This document shows positions 17,331 through 24,331 of a stretch of DNA of 24,448 bases, in pieces; positions within the stretch are counted from its first letter, which is position 1, and each line of letters begins with the position of its first letter. A program made the translations under genes and the position numbers. The stretch is from assembly GCA_003158895.1 (NCBI GenBank), contig PMLO01000032.1, positions 17,813 to 42,260 on the forward strand, in the 5' to 3' direction. Origin of the DNA: Propionibacteriaceae bacterium. Lineage in GTDB: Bacteria; Actinomycetota; Actinomycetes; Propionibacteriales; Propionibacteriaceae. The notes under the pieces were generated by a model. The model made no database searches. It saw only the letters and a list, made by a program, of their open reading frames with translations, and was not told the DNA's origin.

Positions 17331-17413
17331 GGAGCCACAGCGGTGGCCGGGAGGGGAACTCCCGCCACCGCTGCAGGCTTGGCTCACCGGTTGGGGACGG
17401 TGACTCAGCGCAC
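17331..17413. repeat. pilin 3'-end/hairpin repeat, copy A
   Basis: About 80 bp from GGAGCCACAG through the hairpin, then GGCTTGGCTCACCG, TTGGGGACGGTGACTCAGCG, which includes the pilin stop codon. It matches 23213-23294 with roughly 85-90% identity by eye and in the same orientation. Flanks outside the repeat differ. Confidence 0.8.
17338..17373 (-). terminator. strong intercistronic hairpin between backbone pilin and sortases
   Basis: CAGCGGTGGCCGGGAG (17338-17353) pairs with CTCCCGCCACCGCTG (17359-17373): 15 base pairs with a single bulged C and a 5-nt loop, beginning 31 bp after the pilin stop. No T-run follows on the minus strand, so termination is probably partial. Such hairpins would leave abundant pilin mRNA and less sortase mRNA. 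The hairpin and its flank back to the pilin stop codon are duplicated at 23213-23294. Confidence 0.7.
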
Positions 17414-19021
17414 CCGGCGCCGGCGCGCCGCGAGCAGGTAGTAGCCGGCGCCGCCGCCGATGAGCACGAGGCCGCCGATGCTGAGCGCGGCGACGCCTTG
17501 GCCACCTGTCAGGGGGAGGCTGTTACCCAGGTTGGACTTCTCGTTCGCCACGTCGAGCGTGGTGAGGGCGAGGGTGCCATCCGTGGTCTGCATGACGGTG
17601 AACGGGATCGGCTGCGCATTCAGGTTGTAGCCGGTCGGGGCCTTGGTCTCCACCATGCAGTAGGTCAGGAGCGTCGTCTGGGTCGCGTTGTTGTAGAAGT
17701 CGGACGTCTGGAGGCCCTTGTAGGTTGCGGTCCCCGTGGCGTCGGTGACGACCGGGCCCCCGATCACGTTCGCCCCAACCATTTCGGCGGCTTGACAGAC
17801 ACCGTCGGCGTTCGCGTCCTTGTAAACCATGAACTCAGCGCCAGCCAGCTTTGTCGAGGGCGCCCCGCCATCGAACTTGTTGATCTTGACGTCGCCGTAC
17901 TTCGTCACGACCTGGTTCGACGGAATGCCCGGAGGGGTCCCCGGCGGCGTCGTGTGCTGGTTCCACCATCCCTGGTTCGGGATGAATGACGCCGTGTTGG
18001 GCACTACTCCGTCAGCATCCTCGGCGCCCACGGTGGTGTGGAGCACCGTCGTGACGTTGGACGAGCGATTGGACTGGAGCTTGGTCAGTCCGGAGTCGGT
18101 GAACGTGATCGTGACGACCGGGCCACCGGCGACAGCGGTGCCGGTGAATGCGGTGGCTGGCGTGGTCCAGTCTGGTGCGGTGGTGACGGTGTAGTCGGTG
18201 CCCGCGATGAGTGCCGTGGAGCCGACGTTGAGAGTGGCGCCAGTGAACGTCAGCGACGGGTCCAGGTCGTCGTAGATCACGTACATGCCGAGCGGATCGG
18301 TGCCGTCGGTGATCGACGAGGTCAACGTGTAGTCGATGACGTGAGATGCTGCGGCGCCGGTCGAGTTGTCGGTGGTCTGGGTGCCCTTGTCGGTCACGGC
18401 TTTGGTGATTGTGTCCTGCTGGTTCTTCGGGTACACGTACACGTCGTACATCCAGCTGGTGTTGTCGTCCGCCGTGCCGAGCACGCCGTCGGGGCCGTTC
18501 GGATTGGTCATCGGAAGCGTCACCAGGAACGGGGCCGCCTTGGTATAACTCGCCGGGGCGGACGTCTCCACGACGTAGTACAGGGCCACCGGCAGGCCTG
18601 CGATGTCGCACTGGCCAGTCGCGTTCGTGGTGCAGGTGCCCACCGGGGCAGCGGTGCCGACCGCTGTCTGCGCAGCGGCGATGTTGTTGTAGTACGACGC
18701 CGCCGAAGTCCAGCCCGCGTTAGTGGTCAGGTCAACATTCGGCACCTTGTAGATGTCGTAGGTGACACCCGCCAGCGGGGTACCGGCGGACGCGCCACCG
18801 ATCGGGGTGCCGTTGTTGATCTGGCCGGTGGGTGCGCCGGCGTACTTGGTGATGTGCAGGGTGTTGGTGGCACTGCCGTTGATCAGGGCGACATTCGCCG
18901 CCGGGGTGCCACCGGTGGGCGGCGTGTCGTCGGCGAACGCGTACGACGCGCCCATCGCAAGGGTCGCGAGGGCCAGCGCGGACACGGCGGCCCCAGCATG
19001 TCGAAATCGATTTCGGGTCAT
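17405..19021 (-). CDS. SpaA-type backbone (major) pilin, LPLTG anchored
   Basis: A 538-aa fimbrial shaft subunit. A signal peptide ends at AFA (28-30). The N-terminal domain starts with LHITKY (55-60), a typical isopeptide-lysine strand, and contains a degenerate E-box (YYVVETSAPASY, 148-159). The pilin motif YVYPKN is at 195-200, with Lys199 the expected attachment site used by class C sortases. A middle domain with DUF11/fimbrial-isopeptide character follows (about 200-360). The C-terminal SpaA/Cna-B domain starts near VKINKFDGG (378-386) and carries a full E-box, YCMVETKAPTGY (454-465). The sorting signal is LPLTG (502-506), a hydrophobic helix and RRRRVR. The start follows GGAGGAAGATCAGA. 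It is the second gene of the operon, 73 bp after the tip gene, with two class C sortases downstream. Confidence 0.95.
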   Translation of the reverse strand: MTRNRFRHAGAAVSALALATLAMGASYAFADDTPPTGGTPAANVALINGSATNTLHITKYAGAPTGQINNGTPIGGASAGTPLAGVTYDIYKVPNVDLTTNAGWTSAASYYNNIAAAQTAVGTAAPVGTCTTNATGQCDIAGLPVALYYVVETSAPASYTKAAPFLVTLPMTNPNGPDGVLGTADDNTSWMYDVYVYPKNQQDTITKAVTDKGTQTTDNSTGAAASHVIDYTLTSSITDGTDPLGMYVIYDDLDPSLTFTGATLNVGSTALIAGTDYTVTTAPDWTTPATAFTGTAVAGGPVVTITFTDSGLTKLQSNRSSNVTTVLHTTVGAEDADGVVPNTASFIPNQGWWNQHTTPPGTPPGIPSNQVVTKYGDVKINKFDGGAPSTKLAGAEFMVYKDANADGVCQAAEMVGANVIGGPVVTDATGTATYKGLQTSDFYNNATQTTLLTYCMVETKAPTGYNLNAQPIPFTVMQTTDGTLALTTLDVANEKSNLGNSLPLTGGQGVAALSIGGLVLIGGGAGYYLLAARRRRVR

Positions 19022-19094
19022 TCTGATCTTCCTCCAGTGAGTTCTATGAATGAACTGCGAGCGTTTGTGGTTGCGATCTGCATCTAGCCGACCA

Positions 19095-22000
19095 TCAGGC
19101 GTGCGTGCGTGACAGCCGGCGACGGAAAGCCAGGTGCCGGGTCATAACTGCAACTGCGAGTAGCAGCAGCCCCAAGAGCACGTTGGGCCACGGCCCGTCT
19201 CCGCCCGCCTCGGGCAGGGGAGCCTGGCTCGTGTCGGAAACAACGATGGTGAAGGTGTCGCCGGACTTCAGGGTGACCACCGACGAACTCGCTCCTGTCA
19301 GCGTGATGCCGCTGAGCGAGAGAGTGAACGAGATCGCAGTGGGCAACAGCGAATAGCCCGTCGGCGCCTTGGTCTCGACCAGCCAGTACGCCCCGGGCAT
19401 CAGCGGCTTGGATGTGAACGTGGCGCCGCCTTCCGTGTCGGCGACGATCCCGTTCGCGATCGGCGTCGCGCCGGCCACCGCAGGGTCGGTGTTGTACAAC
19501 GCGTACGCAGCTCCGCTCAACGGGCATGATGCCTGACCCACGTCGCAGTTCAGACCCTGCTTGGCGACATGAATGGTAGGAGCCGCGAAGAGGGTGACGT
19601 TGGCCTCGTCGGAAGGATTCGGGAGCGTCGTCTGGGTAGTGCCCGGAGGCACTTCCGTATGAGCCGTTGCCACGTTCCTCACTGTTGCTCCGGCACTGTA
19701 CGAACTGAGATCAGCCGTGAACTCGTAGGTATCGCTCGCTCCCGATGGAAGCGTGGCGATCGTATGGTTCCCTGCGGGGAAGAGACTGTCAGTGACCACG
19801 ATGTTGCTCAGGTCACCCTGGCCCGTATTCGTCACCACGATCCGGTAGTTGACCGCAGACACCGAACCCAGCGCGAACGATGGCCAGTCGGCCGGGTTCG
19901 TGTCCTGCGCGTCATGCCAAACCCCCGCTGCGTCCTGGACGTACTTCTTCAGGTCATAGGCGTAGTACTGCGACACCGTGGTCGGCGCGGAGGTCCGCAT
20001 CACCAGTGCGGTGTGCTGGGCACGTCCCTGGGCACGGTTGACGTACGTGTCGCCGCCCTGGGCGCCGATCGTGGTGATGAACACCTGGAACGTGCGCGTC
20101 GTCCACGTCGCCAGGGGCCCCGAGATCACGCGGATCGCGGTGATCGTCGACGCGTCTGCCGGCTTCGTCGTAGTCCACCCGACCGTGTTCCCCGTCACAC
20201 TGCCCGCCGACCCGTTCGCTGCGGCCGCCGGATCGTCCGACAGAGTCGACGGCGCCGCCGTCGTGTAGTACACGGTCCCGTCGCTGATCACGTCCGAGAC
20301 CGCATACGTACCCTTGAAGCTCGTGCCCCGGCCGTCACCGTTGTACGGGAGGATGTCAATGATGTCGGTAAACGACTGACCTGCGGGATCGTCGGCTCGC
20401 AGCGACACCGTCCAGGAGCCGGTTCCGTTGCCCTTGCCGTCCAGGTTCGGGATCAGCGCCTGGTCGGCCGACTTGCCGATCACCGTCAAACCATCACTGG
20501 ACACCGTCACCGAAGCGACAGCTGGGGCCGACGTCGGGTTTATGTCGGTCGTAGAAGGAGTGATGATCGTCGTGACGGCGCTGTTCTTCATGACCATGCC
20601 AGCGACCGTCGTCGCGTTGGTCGTGACCTTGTAGGTCAGGGTTTGAGCCGTGTTCGTCGGGACGCCGTTGAGCAGCCAGGTCAGCACCTGCTGGCCGGAG
20701 ACCACCGTCACGGTCGGGGGAAGCGATGCGGAGCCAGCCACGTAGGTGAGGCCAGTCGGAAGCGTGTCGACGATCTGGTAGTTGTTCACGGTGGGACCGA
20801 TGGAGCTCCCACCATTGGCGCTGTAGGTGAGGGTGAAGGTTGCCTGATCACCCATGCTCAGCGAATTCTTGTCGACCACCTTCGTGACCGCTGGCGTCGC
20901 TGCGATGATCCGAAGGATGTCCCGGGATTGCGTCGTGTAGGGGTAGCGGGCGGTGACACCCAACTGCGCATTAACCACATTCGTGTATGTCACGGGGGCC
21001 GTCAGCCGGGACCAGGTGCTTCCCGTCATCACGGAGTCCCACACCCAGATGTCCTGGTTGATCGCCACATCCGTATGGATCACGACGGGCACCGTCAGGA
21101 CGACGCGGTCGATCTGGGTCATGTCGGACGCGATGTAGTCAACTCGGACGGCCTTGATCGTGCTCAAATCGGCAGGCAGGGTCGGCACCCAGCCAGACGC
21201 GGGCAGATCGCCGCAGGTGTTGACCGTGTCCGGGTTGTAGCTGCTGGACGTCGGATTCAGGGCAGCCGTTCCTGTGCCCACGTAGTACCAGACCGTGTAC
21301 GGACCCATGTTGGCGACGGTGCCGCCGGTCGCGCTGACCACCGCCGGACCCGTGGCGGTGACGTACTTGGTGTCGAGCACGGTGCACTGACTCATCGCCT
21401 CATTGGTCCGCGGCACCAAGGCCGACATGTACGTGCTGAGCGCGGCCCCGGCAGACTTGCGCAACTGGTCGTCCCACGAGGTCGTGCCCGTACCGCCACG
21501 GCCCCAGATCCCCGACCAGCCGCCGAAGAATGAGATGAGCTTGCTGTCTGTGTTGTTGGAGCTGTCATCCACCGCTGTCGCCGTGGGGTCTGCCGGCGAG
21601 GTGTACGTGGGGGCATTGGAACTCACCGTCAACCCGGTCGTCGACGAGCCGTCCGAGGGGTTGATCTGGAAAGTCAGAACGCCGCTCGCAACGACCTTCT
21701 CGTCCACTGGGAGGAGGTGCCCGGCTGAGTCGTAGGTCGGCGCGCTCAACACACTCCAGTTGATGCCCGAGAGCGTGAGAGTAAAGGTGTTCGTCGCCCC
21801 GATGCGGGTGAGGGAACAGGTGGTCACAAAGTTCGCCAGCTGATCTGCCGGGTGCGTGCCGCCCGACCACGGGTGTCCGCTCGCACCGAGGGGAGTGGCT
21901 GTGGTGAAGGGCGAGCAGCCGTAGGTACCGAAGGTGGTGATCAGGGCGGCTCCGTTGGTCCCGGTGGCCGTGATCGTGTAGGAAAGGCTGTTCTGGCCCA

Positions 22001-22652
22001 CTAGGCTGCCGTTACCCAGGTACAGGCTCCAGGGAAACTCCACCGTCTGGTAGTCCGACGAGCCAGTCGCCAGGTACCAAGCGTCGGAGTCGCTGAGCTT
22101 GAAGTCGATGGCGAGTTTCTGGATGATCGGGATCGGCGGGGTGTGCGCCGTGGCCTCTCCGAACACAGCCGAGAGCGTGACGTTTGACCCGACGGGACCG
22201 TTGGCGACGACCGGGATCTGGATGGCGAGCGCAGTGCCCTGGATCTGCGTCCCGAAGTTGCAGATCATCGTCATGCCGTCCGCAGAGATCGACGACACCG
22301 GTGCAACGCCCGTGGTGAGACAGGCATCGGGGAGAGATTGGAAGACGCCATTGGTGGCCGTGATGGTGGTGTACACGTTGTCCACCGGAAGATTCGTCGG
22401 CGCCGCACCGTCGTCGTTGAGGTTGAACCGCCACTCGGAGTTGAGAACTTCACCTTGGCGCACCGACGTAACCGTGCCAGCGGCCCAACTGGCCGTCGCC
22501 TGCCGAACCGTGGCACCGAACGCTGGCCACGTCCCGACAACCGAAGCAAAGAGGGCGCCAACCAGCGTGAACATGAGAGTCGTCGCCAAACGCGAGCGAA
22601 CGCCGTGTGCGCTCCCCCGGGGATCAGAATCTCCCTTGATCTTCTTGAGCAT
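19095..22652 (-). CDS. large pilus tip/adhesin-type surface protein with SpaA domain and LPEAG signal
   Basis: A 1185-aa exported protein, the first gene of the pilus operon. The signal peptide core TTLMFTLVGALFASVVGTW ends near AFG/AT (about 46-48). Residues from about 50 to 580 are a large region without a domain I recognise, rich in Thr/Ser/Gly beta strands. A DUF11-like domain follows from about 585 (TPAVTKVVDKN, then DTLPTGLTYVAGS), with two more beta-sandwich segments to about 1020. Residues 1023-1145 are a SpaA/Cna-B domain with IHVAKQG and the E-box YWLVETKAPTGY (1089-1100). The sorting signal is LPEAG (1146-1150), not LPXTG, followed by a helix and an Arg-rich tail. There is no YPKN pilin motif, as expected for a terminal rather than a shaft subunit. 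The start follows GGAAGGGGG. Tip status is inferred from size, gene order and the missing pilin motif. Confidence 0.88.
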   Translation of the reverse strand: MLKKIKGDSDPRGSAHGVRSRLATTLMFTLVGALFASVVGTWPAFGATVRQATASWAAGTVTSVRQGEVLNSEWRFNLNDDGAAPTNLPVDNVYTTITATNGVFQSLPDACLTTGVAPVSSISADGMTMICNFGTQIQGTALAIQIPVVANGPVGSNVTLSAVFGEATAHTPPIPIIQKLAIDFKLSDSDAWYLATGSSDYQTVEFPWSLYLGNGSLVGQNSLSYTITATGTNGAALITTFGTYGCSPFTTATPLGASGHPWSGGTHPADQLANFVTTCSLTRIGATNTFTLTLSGINWSVLSAPTYDSAGHLLPVDEKVVASGVLTFQINPSDGSSTTGLTVSSNAPTYTSPADPTATAVDDSSNNTDSKLISFFGGWSGIWGRGGTGTTSWDDQLRKSAGAALSTYMSALVPRTNEAMSQCTVLDTKYVTATGPAVVSATGGTVANMGPYTVWYYVGTGTAALNPTSSSYNPDTVNTCGDLPASGWVPTLPADLSTIKAVRVDYIASDMTQIDRVVLTVPVVIHTDVAINQDIWVWDSVMTGSTWSRLTAPVTYTNVVNAQLGVTARYPYTTQSRDILRIIAATPAVTKVVDKNSLSMGDQATFTLTYSANGGSSIGPTVNNYQIVDTLPTGLTYVAGSASLPPTVTVVSGQQVLTWLLNGVPTNTAQTLTYKVTTNATTVAGMVMKNSAVTTIITPSTTDINPTSAPAVASVTVSSDGLTVIGKSADQALIPNLDGKGNGTGSWTVSLRADDPAGQSFTDIIDILPYNGDGRGTSFKGTYAVSDVISDGTVYYTTAAPSTLSDDPAAAANGSAGSVTGNTVGWTTTKPADASTITAIRVISGPLATWTTRTFQVFITTIGAQGGDTYVNRAQGRAQHTALVMRTSAPTTVSQYYAYDLKKYVQDAAGVWHDAQDTNPADWPSFALGSVSAVNYRIVVTNTGQGDLSNIVVTDSLFPAGNHTIATLPSGASDTYEFTADLSSYSAGATVRNVATAHTEVPPGTTQTTLPNPSDEANVTLFAAPTIHVAKQGLNCDVGQASCPLSGAAYALYNTDPAVAGATPIANGIVADTEGGATFTSKPLMPGAYWLVETKAPTGYSLLPTAISFTLSLSGITLTGASSSVVTLKSGDTFTIVVSDTSQAPLPEAGGDGPWPNVLLGLLLLAVAVMTRHLAFRRRLSRTHA

Positions 22653-22761
22653 GAGGATCCCCCTTCCTCAGTTGTTGCGGCACGCCCGAATGCACGATTG
22701 ATCTAGTCAGTGAGACCGAACAGAAGACCCGTTCAGACCAGCGCCTTGAGGCACAAGTTCA

Positions 22762-22778
22762 CCCATCGCCCAGATGGG
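22762..22778. repeat. dyad CCCATC-N5-GATGGG
   Basis: CCCATC (22762-22767) and GATGGG (22773-22778) around GCCCA. The overlapping CGCCCA-GA-TGGGCG (22767-22780) is also a perfect dyad. It lies about 110 bp upstream of the tip gene start, within reach of a promoter, and a single TTCACCC begins at 22759. A possible operator. Confidence 0.4.
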
Positions 22779-22802
22779 CGTTGCTTGACGTGATTCATCC
22801 TC

Positions 22803-22840
22803 GATAGTTAAGGGCGGTTTATCCCCAGATAGTTAACCGC
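22803..22840. repeat. paired GATAGTTAA direct repeats with embedded GCGGTT/AACCGC dyad
   Basis: GATAGTTAA occurs at 22803-22811 and 22828-22836, 25 bp apart. GCGGTT (22814-22819) and AACCGC (22835-22840) form an inverted repeat across the same interval. The AT-rich nonamers stand out in GC-rich DNA. The position, 150-190 bp upstream of the tip gene and just downstream of the TTCACCC repeats, fits a promoter or regulator site. Function unknown. Confidence 0.4.
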
Positions 22841-22875
22841 TCGAACCGCCCGTCGGACTGAGAAGGGCGACGATT

Positions 22876-22894
22876 TTCACCCCCCTCTTCACCC
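22876..22894 (+). promoter_or_regulatory. direct-repeat candidate operator TTCACCC-N5-TTCACCC (copy 3)
   Basis: TTCACCC at 22876-22882 and 22888-22894, spacer CCCTC, period 12 bp. It lies 224 bp upstream of the tip gene that opens the pilus operon. GGCGACTCGCG follows 17 bp later (22912-22922), and similar strings follow copies 2 and 4. Confidence 0.5.
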
Positions 22895-22994
22895 TTCCCG
22901 TTCCCGCTTCAGGCGACTCGCGTCGGGTTTGGCGTTCGCTGGTGGATGGCGGTGGTTGGTGCCGGTTACCTCTAGGTCGCTCGCTCGGGGATCG

Positions 22995-23012
22995 GCCAAC
23001 ATGTGTGTTGGC
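22995..23012. repeat. 7-bp dyad GCCAACA-TGTG-TGTTGGC
   Basis: A perfect inverted repeat with a 4-nt centre, 343 bp upstream of the tip gene. Another perfect dyad, CCGCAC-CC-GTGCGG, lies at 23077-23090. Both look like operator half-site pairs or small hairpins; no regulator can be assigned. Confidence 0.4.
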
Positions 23013-23212
23013 GAGTTCGCGGCCTGAGTGTCACCGGCGAGGTAACGACTGCCAGCTTCCGCTTCGTGTAGATCAACCGCACCCGTGCGGCGGAGCGAGG
23101 TAAGAGGGCAAGACCGACCGTTTGGACGCCTACCGTGCGCACGTTAGGTGCCGTCTCGGGGAGGCCAGGGCGGATGGTTGGGGAGACTCCAAGTCATCGG
23201 TCTCCTGATGAT

Positions 23213-23294
23213 GGGAGCCACAGCGGTGGCGGGAGGGGGATCCTGCCACCGCTGCGGGCTTGGCTCACCGCTTGGGGACGGTGGCTCAGCGCTC
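23213..23294. repeat. pilin 3'-end/hairpin repeat, copy B (orphan)
   Basis: The second copy of the segment at 17331-17413. The hairpin arms are CAGCGGTGGC (23221-23230) and GCCACCGCTG (23245-23254). It retains CGCTGA, the final codon and stop corresponding to the pilin's end, but no pilin reading frame precedes it. In that frame only about 15 codons are open (ATDLLGFGSARGKER), vaguely like the hydrophobic-then-basic tail of a wall-anchored protein. Confidence 0.75.
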
Positions 23295-23360
23295 CTTGCC
23301 TCGCGCGCTTCCAAAGCCAAGCAGATCAGTTGCCCCTCCGACTGACAGGGGAAGCGACTT

Positions 23361-23379
23361 TTCACCCGCCCTTTCACTC
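23361..23379 (+). promoter_or_regulatory. direct-repeat candidate operator, degenerate (copy 4)
   Basis: TTCACCC (23361-23367) and TTCACTC (23373-23379), spacer GCCCT, the same 12-bp period. The flanks also match copy 3: CGACTGACAGGGG upstream against GGACTGAGAAGGG, and GGCGACTCGCG downstream in both. It is thus a duplicated upstream region that no longer has an intact gene of its own. Confidence 0.45.
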
Positions 23380-23819
23380 TTCCGCTACTACTTCGGAGAC
23401 CAGCGCGGGCTGGCGACTCGCGCCGATGTTCGCGAGCGGGCGCGCGTCGGGCCAGGCTCCCTAAAGTGCTTGACGCTCGGACCCGTCGTGTCGACGATCG
23501 CCGCACCCCAGGATGCCGCGGTCCCGCGCACCAACAGTTGCCCCTTCCGCCGTCGAAGAACCGATCGATTCGGATCGCTGCGGGTTGAGGTGGGCGACCT
23601 AAATAGAAGCGCTCGATGGCGCGGCATCTCACAAGCCCTGTCTCGTCCCGCGAAGCGGTGGGCCACCGTCAATGAAAAGGTCTTGAACGAGCCGATGACG
23701 TCTGGATCAGTGGTCCGCCACCAGCGCTCCGTCCCTGGCTCTGCTCGACCAGTCAAATCTCAGTAGCCCCCGCCACCTCCGGTCACCCCGAGAATCAGTG
23801 CCTCGTGGCGGTCCCATTA

Positions 23820-24125
23820 TGTGAAGTCGGTCACCCAGACCCGGTTCGGTGCCGGGGCACTGAAGTCACGATCCAGCAGATCACTGGGCAACGCGGCGGC
23901 CGGGTCCGGGATCGTGGTCCGTTTCCGGGCGCCGCGCCGGGCTCCGACGAGCCCGGCAGCGCTCATCAACCGCTCGACCTGCTGGTGGGCAGCTTGTCGG
24001 TCCACTCGTAGCAACACGGCGCAGATCGGCTCCACACCCCAACGCAGACCACCAGCCTCCTGATGGTTGGCGTGCTCGCGGACGAAGTCCACGATCACAG
24101 CCCTGGCCGGTCGAGCTTGGCGATG
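23820..24125 (-). pseudogene. IS3-family orfB remnant (internally deleted and truncated) with tip of orfA
   Basis: The reading begins with GTG at 24098 (VIVDFVREHANHQEAGGLRW and GVEPICAVL), the usual start of an IS3-group OrfB. It then jumps over roughly 50-60 residues to VERLMSAAGLVGARRG and DFSAPAPNRVWVTDFT, where a TAA stop cuts it at the first catalytic Asp. Upstream, AKLDRPGL followed by TGA overlapping GTGA looks like the last codons of orfA; the rest of orfA is gone, replaced by the IS110-like fragment. It encodes no active enzyme. Confidence 0.75.
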
Positions 24126-24136
24126 CTCCTATGTTG

Positions 24137-24277
24137 TCAAGCCGCGTCCGCGAGGGTGGTGGCTGGCCGGGCGATGACGTGTTGGTCGGTTCGGAGGGCG
24201 GTGAACACGGTGTCGGAGAGGCGGCGCCGCAGGAGACGGAGGGCTGCAGTGGTGTCCTTTGTCGACGCTCGTTGAAG
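24137..24277 (-). pseudogene. 3' end of an IS110-like transposase
   Basis: The minus-strand frame ends STKDTTAALRLLRRRLSDTV, FTALRTDQ, and finally TTLADAA with a TGA at 24137. The AALR.L.RRLSD.VF.AL pattern matches the extreme C-terminus typical of IS110-family (DEDD) transposases. Nothing upstream on that strand continues the family, so only about 45 codons remain. The assignment rests on a short motif and is tentative. Confidence 0.42.
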
Positions 24278-24331
24278 AGGGGGCCAGTGGCGCTCTTCCA
24301 ATAGGGGACCACCTGAGCCGAGATTGGCTGG

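Larger units (their letters stand above)
22653..23819. other. non-coding regulatory region and scar of a lost pilin-type gene
   Basis: Nearly 1.2 kb without a gene that I can support; the ORFs here show no family features. It contains, from the tip gene outward, a dyad (22762-22778), paired GATAGTTAA repeats (22803-22836), a TTCACCC direct repeat (22876-22894), two more dyads (22995-23012, 23077-23090), the copy of the pilin 3' hairpin (23213-23294), and a second promoter-like segment (23335-23422) resembling 22850-22922. From about 23430 to 23819 I see nothing recognisable. The order promoter-like block then pilin-type 3' end, on the minus strand, with only about 45 bp between, suggests that a gene was deleted. 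Confidence 0.55.

Noticed and set aside
19569..21533. 654-codon open frame on the plus strand opposite the tip protein gene
   Set aside because: Arg/Asp/His-rich low-complexity translation typical of the antisense frame of a GC-rich gene; the minus-strand frame has a signal peptide, E-box and anchor.
22876..22894. Calling the TTCACCC repeats PhoP (PHO box) sites
   Set aside because: The half-site resembles GTTCACC, but all four copies have a 12-bp rather than an 11-bp period and the linked genes are surface proteins, so I kept the neutral name.
23144..23756. Overlapping frames of 120-160 codons on both strands in the non-coding right region
   Set aside because: No recognisable motif, no ribosome sites, and they run through the hairpin and repeat elements.
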